Below, piece by piece: positions 7,901 through 15,113 of a stretch of 18,027 bases of DNA. Made by a program: the position numbers and the translations under genes. Every line of letters starts with the position of its first letter. Within the stretch, counting starts at the first letter, position 1. Source of the DNA: Gammaproteobacteria bacterium (GTDB lineage: Bacteria; Pseudomonadota; Gammaproteobacteria; Chromatiales; Chromatiaceae). The notes below the pieces were generated by a model, which did not search any database, was not told the DNA's origin, and worked only from the letters and a program-made list of their open reading frames with translations. Location: assembly GCA_008080925.1 (NCBI GenBank), contig VMDJ01000116.1, positions 1-18,027 of the forward strand, written 5' to 3'.

Positions 7901-8535
7901 TGAGCAGTCGAATTGCTAAGTTATCTTTAGATGATGTGTCGGGCACGCGTAATCGACGCGGCGGCAAAAAGGTCAAGATTGCTGGTTTGGTTGTAGCGGT
8001 AGCGCGTCGCAATACACAGCGTGGCCAGATGGCTTCGGTGTTGTTAGATGATAAATCGGGTCGCATTGAGTCGACATTGTTTAGCGAGACCTATGAGCGC
8101 TATCGTGATGCGATCGGTACAGATGCTTTGCTGGTTGTCGAAGGCTCCTTAGTGCCAGATGAATACCGCGGTGGTTTGTCCTTGCGTGTCGATACTGTCG
8201 AATCACTAGATGACTATTGGCAAGCAAGTTGCCAAGGAATGTTGATTGAGATTAATGAGTCGATGATGCGAAGTCAGGGCATCACCTCAATGGATGTTAT
8301 CAATCAGCTTAAAGAGCATCTTTCACCTTATGCGGGTGGTACTTGTCGAGTCACCGTTTCGTACCAGCGAATGGATGCTTCAGTGAGATTACGCTTAGGT
8401 GACCATTGGAGTCTTAAGGTGAATCACGATCTTCTACGCCAATTGCGTAAGTGGTTGGGAGAAGAGGCGGTAAAGATCCGTATGGGTGTCCCTGGGACCG
8501 AGATCACGACCTCATCGGAACCAGAAATGGCCTAA
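4966..8535 (+). CDS. dnaE: DNA polymerase III alpha subunit DnaE
   Basis: This is the replicative polymerase subunit that elongates both strands within the Pol III holoenzyme. At 1189 residues it is a full-length DnaE1 (E. coli 1160). In order: a PHP domain (about 5-270), the palm with VPVGPGRGSGAGS and the catalytic aspartates D403 and D405 (MPDFDVDF) plus D557 (VKFDFLGLR), fingers with helix-hairpin-helix (VYGLGAIKGVGEG), an OB fold (KVKIAGLVVAVARR onward), and a C-terminal tau-binding-type domain. Most PHP metal ligands are lost (TDQ instead of TDH, VCF instead of VHY), as in E. coli, so proofreading should come from a separate epsilon subunit. The beta-clamp motif position reads MMDMF (921-925). 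AGAGGT at 4945-4950 is the only Shine-Dalgarno candidate and lies rather far from the ATG. Confidence 0.97.
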   Translation: MSAQFVHLHVHSEFSLVDGVARIKPLVAEVAKQGMPAIALTDQSNMFALVRFFKAAINAGVKPICGVDLLVRNPDDANKPFQLVLLIQNATGYRRLTELVSRSYREGQHLGLPMVDMDWLTKESCDGLIALSGSSRGDVGVALLAGNQALAKSRAKHWASIFDDRYYLQLVRTGRADEEECLHQSVALADALSLPVVATNEVCFLKADDFNAHEVRVCIRDGRALDDPRRPHLYSEEQYLRSPEEMVALFEDVPEAIENTVEIAKRCSLDLVLGKNFLPDYPVPEGMSIGDFLAQESRKGLDWRLQRIFDPRADDFEEKAKPYRERLQIELDVINGMGFPGYFLIVADFIRWAKDNAVPVGPGRGSGAGSLVAYALKITDLDPLELDLLFERFLNPERVSMPDFDVDFCMDKRDQVISYVARTYGRDSVSQIITFGSMAAKAVVRDVGRVLGHPYGFTDRVAKMIPPDLGMTLTKALEESEDLAAAYKDDEEVTQLIDMALQLEGLARNAGKHAGGVVISPGNLTDFSPLYCEADGTNLVTQYDKDDVEAAGLVKFDFLGLRTLTIIDWALETINRERQQKGESIIEIDRIPLDDPKCFDLLKSAETTAVFQLESDGMKQLISKLQPDCFDDIIALVALFRPGPLQSGMVDNFINRKHGREEVSYPDVHYQHDCLKPILESTYGVILYQEQVMQIAQVMAGYSLGGADLLRRAMGKKKPEEMAKQRAVFEEGSKDNDIDPNLAMKIFDLVEKFAGYGFNKSHSAAYALVSYQTLWLKTHYPAAFMAAVLSSDMENTDKVVNFIEECRSMGLEVQPPDVNRSFYRFTVDGDATVVYGLGAIKGVGEGAIEGFVEARQSGEFKDIFDLCRRIDLKRANRRTLESLIRAGALDRIGVNRASLMAQLPLALKVAEKHEADQAAGMMDMFGDAIAEPDPTLGVELEELEEWDEQIRLQGEKETLGLFLTGHPMDRYIPDLSGLVSSRIAKLSLDDVSGTRNRRGGKKVKIAGLVVAVARRNTQRGQMASVLLDDKSGRIESTLFSETYERYRDAIGTDALLVVEGSLVPDEYRGGLSLRVDTVESLDDYWQASCQGMLIEINESMMRSQGITSMDVINQLKEHLSPYAGGTCRVTVSYQRMDASVRLRLGDHWSLKVNHDLLRQLRKWLGEEAVKIRMGVPGTEITTSSEPEMA

Positions 8536-8561
8536 AGGGCAGTAAAGTAGATTCCATCAGA

Positions 8562-8590
8562 GCGCAGATAGAGCCACTTTGCGTTATAAT
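8562..8590 (+). promoter_or_regulatory. Candidate promoter for accA
   Basis: A perfect TATAAT -10 hexamer lies at 8585-8590 in the 89-base gap between dnaE and accA, 35 bases before the accA ATG. No good -35 box is seen at the usual spacing; the bases around 8562-8567 match poorly. The location and the perfect -10 make an accA promoter plausible, separate from readthrough out of dnaE. Confidence 0.4.
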
Positions 8591-8624
8591 CGATGCATTA
8601 TCAGCACTCATAGAGTTTCGTCTA

Positions 8625-9581
8625 ATGAACTTAGATTTTCTAGATTTCGAACAGCCTATTGCCGAGCTTGAAGCCAAGATTGAAGAGCTTCGTTTGGTTG
8701 GATCGGATGCTGAGATCAATATACAAGACGAAATCGATAAACTGACCTCGAAAAGTCACAAGCTCACCGAATCTATCTTTGCCAAGTTAACCCCTTGGCA
8801 AATCTCTCAACTCTCTCGTCACCCGCTGCGTCCTTATACGCAGGATTATATCGATGCGATTGTTGATGATTTTGAAGAGCTGCACGGTGATCGTGCGTAT
8901 GCTGATGATCACGCCATCATCGGCGGCTTAGGTCGAATTGGCGATAAAGCAGTAGTTGTCATCGGTCATCAGAAGGGCCGTGATACAAAGGAAAAAATTC
9001 ATCGTAACTTTGGTATGCCTCGTCCTGAGGGCTATCGTAAAGCGTTGCGCTTGATGAAGATGGCAGAGCGTTTCAATTTGCCAGTGATTACCTTTATCGA
9101 TACCCCAGGCGCTTATCCTGGCATTGGTGCAGAAGAGCGTGGTCAGAGTGAAGCGATTGCGCGCAACTTGTTTGAGATGGCAGGTCTACGTACACCAATC
9201 ATTGCCACAGTCATTGGTGAAGGTGGCTCGGGAGGAGCCTTGGCTATTGGTGTGGCTGATCGTGTGATGATGATGCAGTACAGCACCTATTCAGTAATAT
9301 CGCCGGAAGGCTGCGCCTCTATCTTATGGAAGAGTGCTGAGAAGGCCTCGACTGCAGCAGAAGCGATGTCGATTACCTCGAAAGATCTCAAAGGCCATGA
9401 GTTAATTGATGAGATCGTACCTGAGCCATTAGGCGGTGCACATCGTGATCCTAAAGTGGCTGCTCGTAACCTTAAGGCCTCATTACTCGAAGCAATTAAC
9501 AGCCTAAGTGATGTTGCAACGGATCGTTTGCTCGATTCACGTTATCAGCGCCTGATGTCTTACGGCGTCGTTGTCGAATAA
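8625..9581 (+). CDS. accA: Acetyl-CoA carboxylase carboxyltransferase subunit alpha AccA
   Basis: AccA and AccD form the carboxyltransferase that passes the carboxyl group from biotin-AccB to acetyl-CoA, giving malonyl-CoA for fatty acid synthesis. From the ATG at 8625 the protein is 318 residues (E. coli 319) starting MNLDFLDFEQPIAELEAKI, the family's N-terminus. The crotonase-like core shows HRNFGMPRPEGYRKALRLM, FIDTPGAYPGIGAEERGQ and GEGGSGGALAIGVADRV, the oxyanion-hole glycine region. The frame runs open upstream to 8451, but that part lies within dnaE and does not resemble AccA. Only a weak AGAG (8612-8615) precedes the start. The stop abuts the GTG/ATG start of tilS. Confidence 0.96.
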   Translation: MNLDFLDFEQPIAELEAKIEELRLVGSDAEINIQDEIDKLTSKSHKLTESIFAKLTPWQISQLSRHPLRPYTQDYIDAIVDDFEELHGDRAYADDHAIIGGLGRIGDKAVVVIGHQKGRDTKEKIHRNFGMPRPEGYRKALRLMKMAERFNLPVITFIDTPGAYPGIGAEERGQSEAIARNLFEMAGLRTPIIATVIGEGGSGGALAIGVADRVMMMQYSTYSVISPEGCASILWKSAEKASTAAEAMSITSKDLKGHELIDEIVPEPLGGAHRDPKVAARNLKASLLEAINSLSDVATDRLLDSRYQRLMSYGVVVE

Positions 9582-9584
9582 GTG

Positions 9585-10892
9585 ATGCAGTGCGCTGACC
9601 TCCAGCGTGTATTAGCGACTCTTCCAGCTCCTTCAGAATACTGGGTTGCCTATAGTGCGGGCGTTGACTCGCATGCTTTATTACATTTGCTCTCCCAGTG
9701 TCGTGATGGCGTCTCAGCGCCTCTTAAAGCGGTGCATGTTAATCATGGCTTACAGAAAGATGCGCCTACATGGGCCGCACATGCTCAAGCGGTCTGTGAT
9801 GATTTGGGTATTGAGCTAGTCACTTTACAGGTAAGCGACAAACCCGCTGCTAATCAAAGTATCGAGGCCTTTGCACGAGATCAGCGTTATCGTTTGATTG
9901 GTGATGCGATGCCAGCTGAGGCGATGTTGCTGACAGGGCAACATCAAGATGATCAAGCTGAAACATTGATGCTGCAATTATTGCGTGGTGCGGGTGTTGA
10001 TGGCTTGGCGTCAATGCCGCTGTGCCGTGAGTTTGCCCGAGGCTGGCTTGCGCGACCATTGCTAGAGTTTTCTCAAGATGCGGTGATGGACTATGCCAAA
10101 ACGCATCAACTGCAATGGATCGATGATCCGAGTAATGCATCCGATGCGTATGATCGTAACTACCTTAGACTTCAGGTTATGCCTTTACTCAAAAAACGTT
10201 GGCCGCATGCTGCACAAACGATCGCGAAGTCAGCAAGCCTGTTAGGTGAGGGGCGACATTTCATTAGTGCTCAGTTATCAGAGCAGTTACATGCCCGCGT
10301 GAATCAGCGCTGTTTCTCTGTAGAGTCATTTTCTGAATTAGATTCGTTTGCGCGACGTCAGCTGCTTCGCGAATGGTTGCGCTTAAGTGCATGCAATTTG
10401 CCGGATGCGTCTCGCTTGAGGAGCTGCGAAAAACTTGCGCTGAGCGAAACGGATTCAGGTGAGGTGTGCTGGTCTGATATCTGCGTTAGACGCTATGCGC
10501 AGCAGCTATGGATAACTCCAATAGAATTACCTGCAGTTAACAGTGTGCCGCATGTTGTTCGATCTGCTAGTGATCTTATTGATCTTGAAGAAGGTCGATT
10601 GGTGGTGCGCGCTGCCAAAGATGGCATCCCTAAATCGGCATGTAATGAAGGACGGGTGAGCATTCACCATCATGCAGAAGGCTGTCGTTATCGTTTGCTC
10701 GGTAGAGAGGGTGAGCGTCGCTTTAAACAGCTTTGCCAAGAGCTTGGTATTCCATCGTGGTCACGTATGTTGCAACCCTTGGTTATGGTAGATGGCTCAC
10801 TGTGGGCTATTGGTAATCACCGTGTGAGTGCGCCATCGGGCTTGCCGGAAGATCAAGCGGTCGAGTTTCAATGGGAGTCAGACTGGGCATGA
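9585..10892 (+). CDS. tilS: tRNA(Ile)-lysidine synthetase TilS
   Basis: TilS uses ATP to attach lysine to C34 of the CAU-anticodon tRNA-Ile, converting it from Met to Ile decoding; it is essential in most bacteria. The 435-residue product (E. coli 432) has the N-type ATP pyrophosphatase domain (about 18-200), with a PP-loop reading SAGVDS (24-29) instead of the usual SGGxDS, then HVNHGL and GQHQDDQAETLMLQLLRGAG, and the IDDPSN segment ending the catalytic part. A central helical domain follows, and the C-terminal tRNA-binding domain (about 365-432) has LLGREGERRFKQLCQELGIPSW. A GTG at 9582 directly before the ATG is an alternative start. No Shine-Dalgarno is obvious, so coupling to accA is likely. 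Confidence 0.93.
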   Translation: MQCADLQRVLATLPAPSEYWVAYSAGVDSHALLHLLSQCRDGVSAPLKAVHVNHGLQKDAPTWAAHAQAVCDDLGIELVTLQVSDKPAANQSIEAFARDQRYRLIGDAMPAEAMLLTGQHQDDQAETLMLQLLRGAGVDGLASMPLCREFARGWLARPLLEFSQDAVMDYAKTHQLQWIDDPSNASDAYDRNYLRLQVMPLLKKRWPHAAQTIAKSASLLGEGRHFISAQLSEQLHARVNQRCFSVESFSELDSFARRQLLREWLRLSACNLPDASRLRSCEKLALSETDSGEVCWSDICVRRYAQQLWITPIELPAVNSVPHVVRSASDLIDLEEGRLVVRAAKDGIPKSACNEGRVSIHHHAEGCRYRLLGREGERRFKQLCQELGIPSWSRMLQPLVMVDGSLWAIGNHRVSAPSGLPEDQAVEFQWESDWA

Positions 10893-11344
10893 ATCGAGCG
10901 GTAATCAATCTATTGTTGCTGCTTGCAATGGCGTTGCTCGTCATTGGCTTGAGTCAACCGATCCTCTCGCTCGAGAAGTTTTATATTTTTGGCAATGAGG
11001 TCAGTTTGCTTTCAGCGCTCGAGCAGCTCGCGAATCAAAACGACTGGGGTTTGTTTGCGCTAGTCGGTGCCTTTAGTGTGTTGTTTCCGATGATCAAGGT
11101 GAGCTTGTTGATTGTGATTGCCAATGAGCCGGCAAAAACCGCTAAACATACGAAGCATCTAAAGTGGCTTGCGACCTACAGTAAATGGTCCATGCTCGAT
11201 GTGTTTGTGGTGGCCTTGTTGGTGGTTTCAGTCAAGCTTGGCGCTTTAGCGCAGGTGAATGTCGAGCTGGGTATCTATGCATTTGCCGCAAGCGTCATTC
11301 TGACCATGCTGGTATCCAATTGGATGGGCACACATAAGGCTTAA
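10889..11344 (+). CDS. Single-domain PqiA-like (paraquat-inducible protein A) inner membrane protein
   Basis: The 151-residue protein is strongly hydrophobic, with about four membrane segments (residues about 5-25, 48-72, 96-116 and 124-143). The stretch YSKWSMLDVFVVALLVVSVKLG and the following YAFAASVILTML match the PqiA domain family. Full PqiA has two such domains plus cysteine-rich zinc-ribbon parts and works with the MCE proteins PqiB/PqiC in envelope lipid transport. Here only one domain exists, there are no cysteine pairs, and no MCE gene lies nearby, so the family is fairly clear but the function is not. The start ATG overlaps the tilS stop (ATGA) and is preceded by GGGAG at 10873-10877, which indicates co-translation with tilS. 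An ATG at 10871 would add six residues. Confidence 0.8.
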   Translation: MNRAVINLLLLLAMALLVIGLSQPILSLEKFYIFGNEVSLLSALEQLANQNDWGLFALVGAFSVLFPMIKVSLLIVIANEPAKTAKHTKHLKWLATYSKWSMLDVFVVALLVVSVKLGALAQVNVELGIYAFAASVILTMLVSNWMGTHKA

Positions 11345-11380
11345 GGCCCAATAAAACCTACGTTTTTTTCTGATCTGCGC

Positions 11381-11406
11381 TAGAATCTCGGGCTTAATTT
11401 CTGAGG
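11381..11406 (+). promoter_or_regulatory. Candidate prfB -10 box and Shine-Dalgarno
   Basis: In the 67-base gap before prfB, TAGAAT at 11381-11386 is a plausible -10 hexamer, with no convincing -35 at 16-18 bases upstream. TGAGG at 11402-11406 is placed correctly (5 bases) before the ATG at 11412 and supports that start. The transcription part is weak; the ribosome site is good. Confidence 0.4.
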
Positions 11407-11411
11407 TATCT

Positions 11412-12510
11412 ATGCAGGACATCAACCCCATTAAGAATGCTTTCGCGGATCTCCGTGAGCGTGTTACAGCGCTTAGGGGGTATCTTTGACTATGAGGTCA
11501 AGAAGGAGCGCCTAGAAGAGGTGCTGGGTGAGCTTGAAGATCCTGCTGTCTGGAATGAACCCGACCGAGCTCAAGCCTTAGGTCGTGAGCGTTCAAGTTT
11601 GGAAGATGTTGTGCTCGGTTTGGAGCAGCTGACCTCGGGGCTTGCCGATGGTGCGGACCTTCTCGAGATGGCAGTCGAAGAGGGAGATGAAGAAACTGTT
11701 GATTCGATTGCTGATGATGTCGAGTCGTATACCAAGCAAGTCGAAACCCTTGAATTCCGTCGCATGTTCTCTGGCGAGATGGATGCTAACAATGCCTTCC
11801 TTGATATCCAGGCAGGTTCCGGTGGTACTGAAGCGCAAGATTGGGCTGAGATGCTGCTGCGTATGTATCTGCGTTGGGGTGAGGCTCACGGCTTTAAAAC
11901 CGAGTTGATGGAAGCGTCAGCCGGTGATGTCGCTGGTATTAAATCAGCCACAATTAGTTTCCAAGGTGAGTATGCCTTTGGCTGGCTACGGACCGAGACC
12001 GGTGTGCACCGTTTGGTACGTAAATCACCGTTCGACTCTGGTGGTCGTCGCCATACTTCATTCAGCTCGGTGTTTGTTTCACCAGAGGTTGATGATTCGA
12101 TTGAGATCGATATCAATCCGGCTGATGTTCGTACTGATACCTACCGTGCATCAGGTGCGGGTGGTCAGCACGTTAACAAAACTGACTCAGCGATTCGTTT
12201 GACCCACGAGCCAACAGGAATCGTGGTGCAGTGTCAGAACGATCGTTCGCAACATAAAAACCGCGATCAAGCGTGGAAGCAGTTAAAGGCGAAGTTATAC
12301 GAGCTCGAAATTCAAAAACGTAACGAGTCAGCACAAGCGTTGGAAGACACCAAGTCGGATATCGGTTGGGGTAGTCAGATTCGTTCATATGTTCTCGATC
12401 AGTCGCGCATCAAAGATTTGCGCACCGGTGTTGAGACAGGTAATACGCAATCAGTATTGGATGGCAATTTAGATATGTTCATTCAAGCAAGTTTAAAAAG
12501 TGGTTTGTAA
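11412..12510 (+). CDS. prfB: Peptide chain release factor 2 (RF2), programmed +1 frameshift
   Basis: RF2 reads UGA and UAA stops and triggers peptide release. The gene is in two frames: 25 codons from ATG 11412 (MQDINPIKNAFADLRERV..) end at an in-frame TGA (11487-11489), and a +1 shift continues in the frame that runs to 12510, giving 365 residues, exactly the E. coli length. The anticodon-like SPF tripeptide is at 205-207 and the catalytic GGQ at 250-252. Residue 246 is Ala, as in most bacteria, unlike the Thr of E. coli K-12. An ATG at 11437 that opens the second frame is not the true start, because it omits the conserved N-terminus. The lysS start follows nine bases after the stop, forming a prfB-lysS unit. 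Confidence 0.97.
11475..11490 (+). promoter_or_regulatory. prfB programmed +1 ribosomal frameshift site
   Basis: The sequence AGGGGG (11475-11480) is an internal Shine-Dalgarno-like element three bases upstream of CTT TGA C (11484-11490). When RF2 is scarce the ribosome pauses at the TGA, the P-site tRNA-Leu slips from CTT to TTT and translation resumes at GAC TAT in the +1 frame; when RF2 is plentiful, synthesis stops at 25 codons. The core matches the E. coli site as I know it, so autoregulation of RF2 is almost certain. Confidence 0.97.
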
Positions 12511-12519
12511 GGGTTAAAC

Positions 12520-14007
12520 ATGACTGACCAGCAACAAGACGAAAATAAGCTCATCGCGCAGCGTCGTGAAAAGCTCGCCGCGATCCGTGAGAAGGGTGTT
12601 GCTTTCCCGAATAGCTTCCGTCGTGATGCACTCGCAAGTGAGTTGCAAGATCGTTTTGGCGATAAGTCGAAAGAAGAACTGGCTGAAATCAATCAGCGCG
12701 CAAGTATTGCTGGCCGCATCATGGCAAAGCGTGGTCCATTTCTCGTGATTCAGGATATGTCTGGTCGCATTCAGTTTTACATTGATAAAAAAGCGCTACC
12801 CGAAGAGATAAATGCAGACATTAAGACCTGGGACATTGGCGACATCGTCGGTGGTGAAGGTCCAGTTAGTAAGTCAGGTAAAGGCGACTTATATATTCAT
12901 GTCGACAAGGTCGAGATGTTGACAAAATCGCTTCGCCCATTGCCAGAGAAATGGCATGGCTTGTCTGATCAAGAGCAACGTTATCGTCAGCGTTATGTGG
13001 ATTTGATTGTTAGTGAAGAAACACGCAAGACTTTCCAATTGCGTTCACAAATCATTCATTACATCCGTCAGTATTTCGCCGGTGAAGACTTCCTTGAAGT
13101 TGAAACACCCATGATGCATGTTATTCCGGGTGGTGCGAGTGCACGTCCGTTTGAAACGCATCACAATGCTTTGGATATGTCATTGTTTTTACGTATCGCG
13201 CCAGAGCTTTACCTCAAGCGTTTGGTTGTCGGTGGCTTTGAACGAGTGTTTGAGATCAACCGTAACTTTCGTAACGAAGGCCTCTCAACACGCCATAATC
13301 CAGAATTCACCATGATCGAATTCTACGAAGCCTATGCAGATCACAATGACTTGATGGATCGTACCGAAGCCTTGTTCCGCGGCATTGCGAAAGATGTTGT
13401 GGGTAATGAGGTGATCACTTATCAAGGTGAAGAGTTTGATTTTGGTAAGCCGTTTGCACGCATGACGGTTAAGGAAGCTATCCTGCACTTTAACCCTGAG
13501 ATTAAAGCTGAGCAGCTCGAAGATCTCGCGTCAGCTACTGCGATTGCAGAGTCATTGAAGATCGATGTAAAGCCGACCTATGGATTAGGAAAGGTGCAAA
13601 TTGAGATCTTTGAAGAGACTGCAGAGCATCGCTTGATTCAACCTACCTTTATCACCGCGTATCCAACCGAAGTATCGCCATTGGCTCGTCGTAATGATTC
13701 AGACCCATTTGTTACTGATCGCTTTGAATTCTTTGTCGGTGGTCGTGAGATTGCGAATGGTTTCTCTGAGCTTAACGACGCCGAAGACCAAGCTGAACGC
13801 TTCCGCAAGCAGGTCGAAGAAAAAGAAGCTGGCGATGCAGAAGCAATGCACTTTGATGCAGATTACATCCGTGCACTGGAGCATGGTCTGCCACCAACGG
13901 CCGGCGAGGGTATTGGTATAGATCGTCTGGTGATGTTATTTACTGATGCTCCATCAATACGTGATGTCTTGCTCTTCCCGCATATGCGACCTGAGTCAAA
14001 CGACTAA
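12520..14007 (+). CDS. lysS: Lysyl-tRNA synthetase, class II
   Basis: This enzyme charges tRNA-Lys with lysine through lysyl-adenylate and acts as a cytoplasmic dimer. The 495-residue product (E. coli LysS 505) has an N-terminal helix, an OB-fold anticodon-binding domain (about 60-145; ASIAGRIMAKRGPFLVIQD) and the class II catalytic core with motif 1 around FLEVETPMM (191-199), motif 2 as ERVFEINRNFRNEG (from 241) and motif 3 as GEGIGIDRLVMLF (from about 462). A good Shine-Dalgarno, AAGGG (12509-12513), overlaps the prfB stop six bases before the ATG. Transcription ends at a strong hairpin directly after the stop. The prfB-lysS pairing is common in gammaproteobacteria. Confidence 0.97.
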   Translation: MTDQQQDENKLIAQRREKLAAIREKGVAFPNSFRRDALASELQDRFGDKSKEELAEINQRASIAGRIMAKRGPFLVIQDMSGRIQFYIDKKALPEEINADIKTWDIGDIVGGEGPVSKSGKGDLYIHVDKVEMLTKSLRPLPEKWHGLSDQEQRYRQRYVDLIVSEETRKTFQLRSQIIHYIRQYFAGEDFLEVETPMMHVIPGGASARPFETHHNALDMSLFLRIAPELYLKRLVVGGFERVFEINRNFRNEGLSTRHNPEFTMIEFYEAYADHNDLMDRTEALFRGIAKDVVGNEVITYQGEEFDFGKPFARMTVKEAILHFNPEIKAEQLEDLASATAIAESLKIDVKPTYGLGKVQIEIFEETAEHRLIQPTFITAYPTEVSPLARRNDSDPFVTDRFEFFVGGREIANGFSELNDAEDQAERFRKQVEEKEAGDAEAMHFDADYIRALEHGLPPTAGEGIGIDRLVMLFTDAPSIRDVLLFPHMRPESND

Positions 14008-14014
14008 GCAAAAG

Positions 14015-14039
14015 AAAGCCCGCGAAAGCGGGCTTTTTT
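14015..14039. terminator. Bidirectional intrinsic terminator between lysS and ygfZ
   Basis: AAAGCCCGC (14015-14023) pairs perfectly with GCGGGCTTT (14028-14036) around a GAAA tetraloop, and a run of six T follows at 14034-14039. It sits eight bases after the lysS stop and just beyond the ygfZ stop on the opposite strand. Read from the - strand the hairpin is followed by a T-rich tract, so it can end both convergent transcripts. Confidence 0.93.
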
Positions 14040-14041
14040 AT

Positions 14042-15016
14042 TTACTCAGCATAAGCGTAGGGTAGGTCTAGTGTCGTTAGCTTGGGTCCATCAGGACTAC
14101 CGACATGTAGATCATCAGCTTCGATCGCACTGATCGGTGTGACGATAAGCATCTCGATTTTGCCTTCATCATTCATTGCGGCATTGACCACCTTGCCAGC
14201 ACCTTGACCTGAGTTGGTTGAGGCTGAGAAAAGCTCGGTGCCTGCTTCAGGTGTATCGCCATTAATCACGGCGCGATACATACGGCGCTTTAACTTACCG
14301 AGATATTGCATACGGGCGACGACTTCTTGGCCGGTGTAGCAGCCTTTGGTGAAGCTCACGCCTTCGATTAATTGAAGATTAACCATTTGCGGCACAAAGG
14401 CATCGCTTGTTGCTTGGTAAATGGTCGGGATGCCTGCGCGTATGTCGAGTAGTTGCCATTGCTCGATCGAACAGGCATTAGCCACGCTAGTTTGCCAGAG
14501 CGTACGTGAGGTGATGCTATTCGCAATCACCCATGCGCGATGACGATCGCCTGGGATGCGAACAGTGATGATGTCATTGTCTTCGATGGTTTGATTCGGT
14601 AGGTCAGGTAACGAAAGGCCTAAGCCGTCGGTCGCGTTCTGACCACTGTATTCAACAATATAAAGTGCATCACTAACATCTTCGAGTACGACTTTCGACA
14701 TTAAGACAAACATGCGTAAACGCTTAAGCGTTTCGTCGAGTCGATCTTTTGCTAACACCATTAGCAAACCATCTTTTATCGGGATGATGCGGAAGCTTGT
14801 AAGGATGCGGCCTTTAGGGCTGCAGTAGGCACTTAGTTGGCTATTGCCTTCTGATGTTTTGTTGATGTCGTTAGTGAGCTGACCTTGTAAAAAGGTGAGG
14901 CGATCATCACCGGTTATTTTAATGACGCCGAACTGCGTGAGTGCAGTTTTCGCATTATCTGCAAGCGCGCCATCGTTGATGGTTTGTTTTTCGATAAAGT
15001 CTAGCCAGTCTGACAT
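14042..15016 (-). CDS. ygfZ: Folate-binding Fe-S cluster maintenance protein YgfZ
   Basis: YgfZ (COG0354, related to the GcvT aminomethyltransferase fold) supports the repair or assembly of certain Fe-S enzymes, such as the tRNA methylthiotransferase MiaB, in a folate-dependent way. The 324-residue product (E. coli 326) has the GcvT-like N-terminal part (VIKITGDDRLTFLQGQLTND) and the family signature KGCYTGQEVVAR (224-235), in which C226 corresponds to the important C228 of E. coli. A C-terminal barrel follows (MYRAVINGDTPEAGTELFSA). The start is supported by AGGAG at 15023-15027 (read on the - strand), six bases before the ATG. It is convergent with lysS and divergent from the RNB gene, so it is a single-gene unit. 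Confidence 0.94.
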   Translation of the reverse strand: MSDWLDFIEKQTINDGALADNAKTALTQFGVIKITGDDRLTFLQGQLTNDINKTSEGNSQLSAYCSPKGRILTSFRIIPIKDGLLMVLAKDRLDETLKRLRMFVLMSKVVLEDVSDALYIVEYSGQNATDGLGLSLPDLPNQTIEDNDIITVRIPGDRHRAWVIANSITSRTLWQTSVANACSIEQWQLLDIRAGIPTIYQATSDAFVPQMVNLQLIEGVSFTKGCYTGQEVVARMQYLGKLKRRMYRAVINGDTPEAGTELFSASTNSGQGAGKVVNAAMNDEGKIEMLIVTPISAIEADDLHVGSPDGPKLTTLDLPYAYAE

Positions 15017-15113
15017 GGTGTTCTCCTGAGAGACGGTCGTACGCCGCTCTGTTCATCGGGGTATCATAAACAAAACCCACTCATAACGTCCTTGCAGGAA
15101 TTCAGGAAGTTTT
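15017..15113. promoter_or_regulatory. Divergent intergenic region of ygfZ and the RNB exoribonuclease gene
   Basis: These 97 bases must hold both divergent promoters. Positions 15062-15068 read TATCAT on the + strand and TATGAT (15063-15068) on the - strand, -10-like in both directions, but no good -35 accompanies either. AGGAAG at 15104-15109 is the ribosome site of the RNB gene and AGGAG at 15023-15027 (- strand) that of ygfZ. I see no clear operator. Confidence 0.35.

Noticed and set aside
7530..8066. 178-codon open frame on the - strand inside dnaE
   Set aside because: It is fully antisense to well-conserved DnaE sequence, Ser/Arg-rich in composition, with no recognisable motif: a shadow of the real gene.
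8451..8624. In-frame upstream extension of accA (58 codons)
   Set aside because: It lies mostly within dnaE and has no similarity to AccA; the ATG at 8625 gives the family's exact N-terminus and length.
11344..11369. Terminator after the PqiA-like gene
   Set aside because: There is a run of seven T (11363-11369) but no stable hairpin directly before it; only a 3-bp AGG/CCT pairing could form.
11437..11486. Independent prfB start at ATG 11437
   Set aside because: The conserved RF2 N-terminus and frameshift site upstream show that translation begins at 11412 and shifts frame.
1..14040. Defence island, prophage or other mobile system
   Set aside because: Everything here is conserved housekeeping gene content in a classic order, with no integrase, transposase, long repeats or composition break that I can see.
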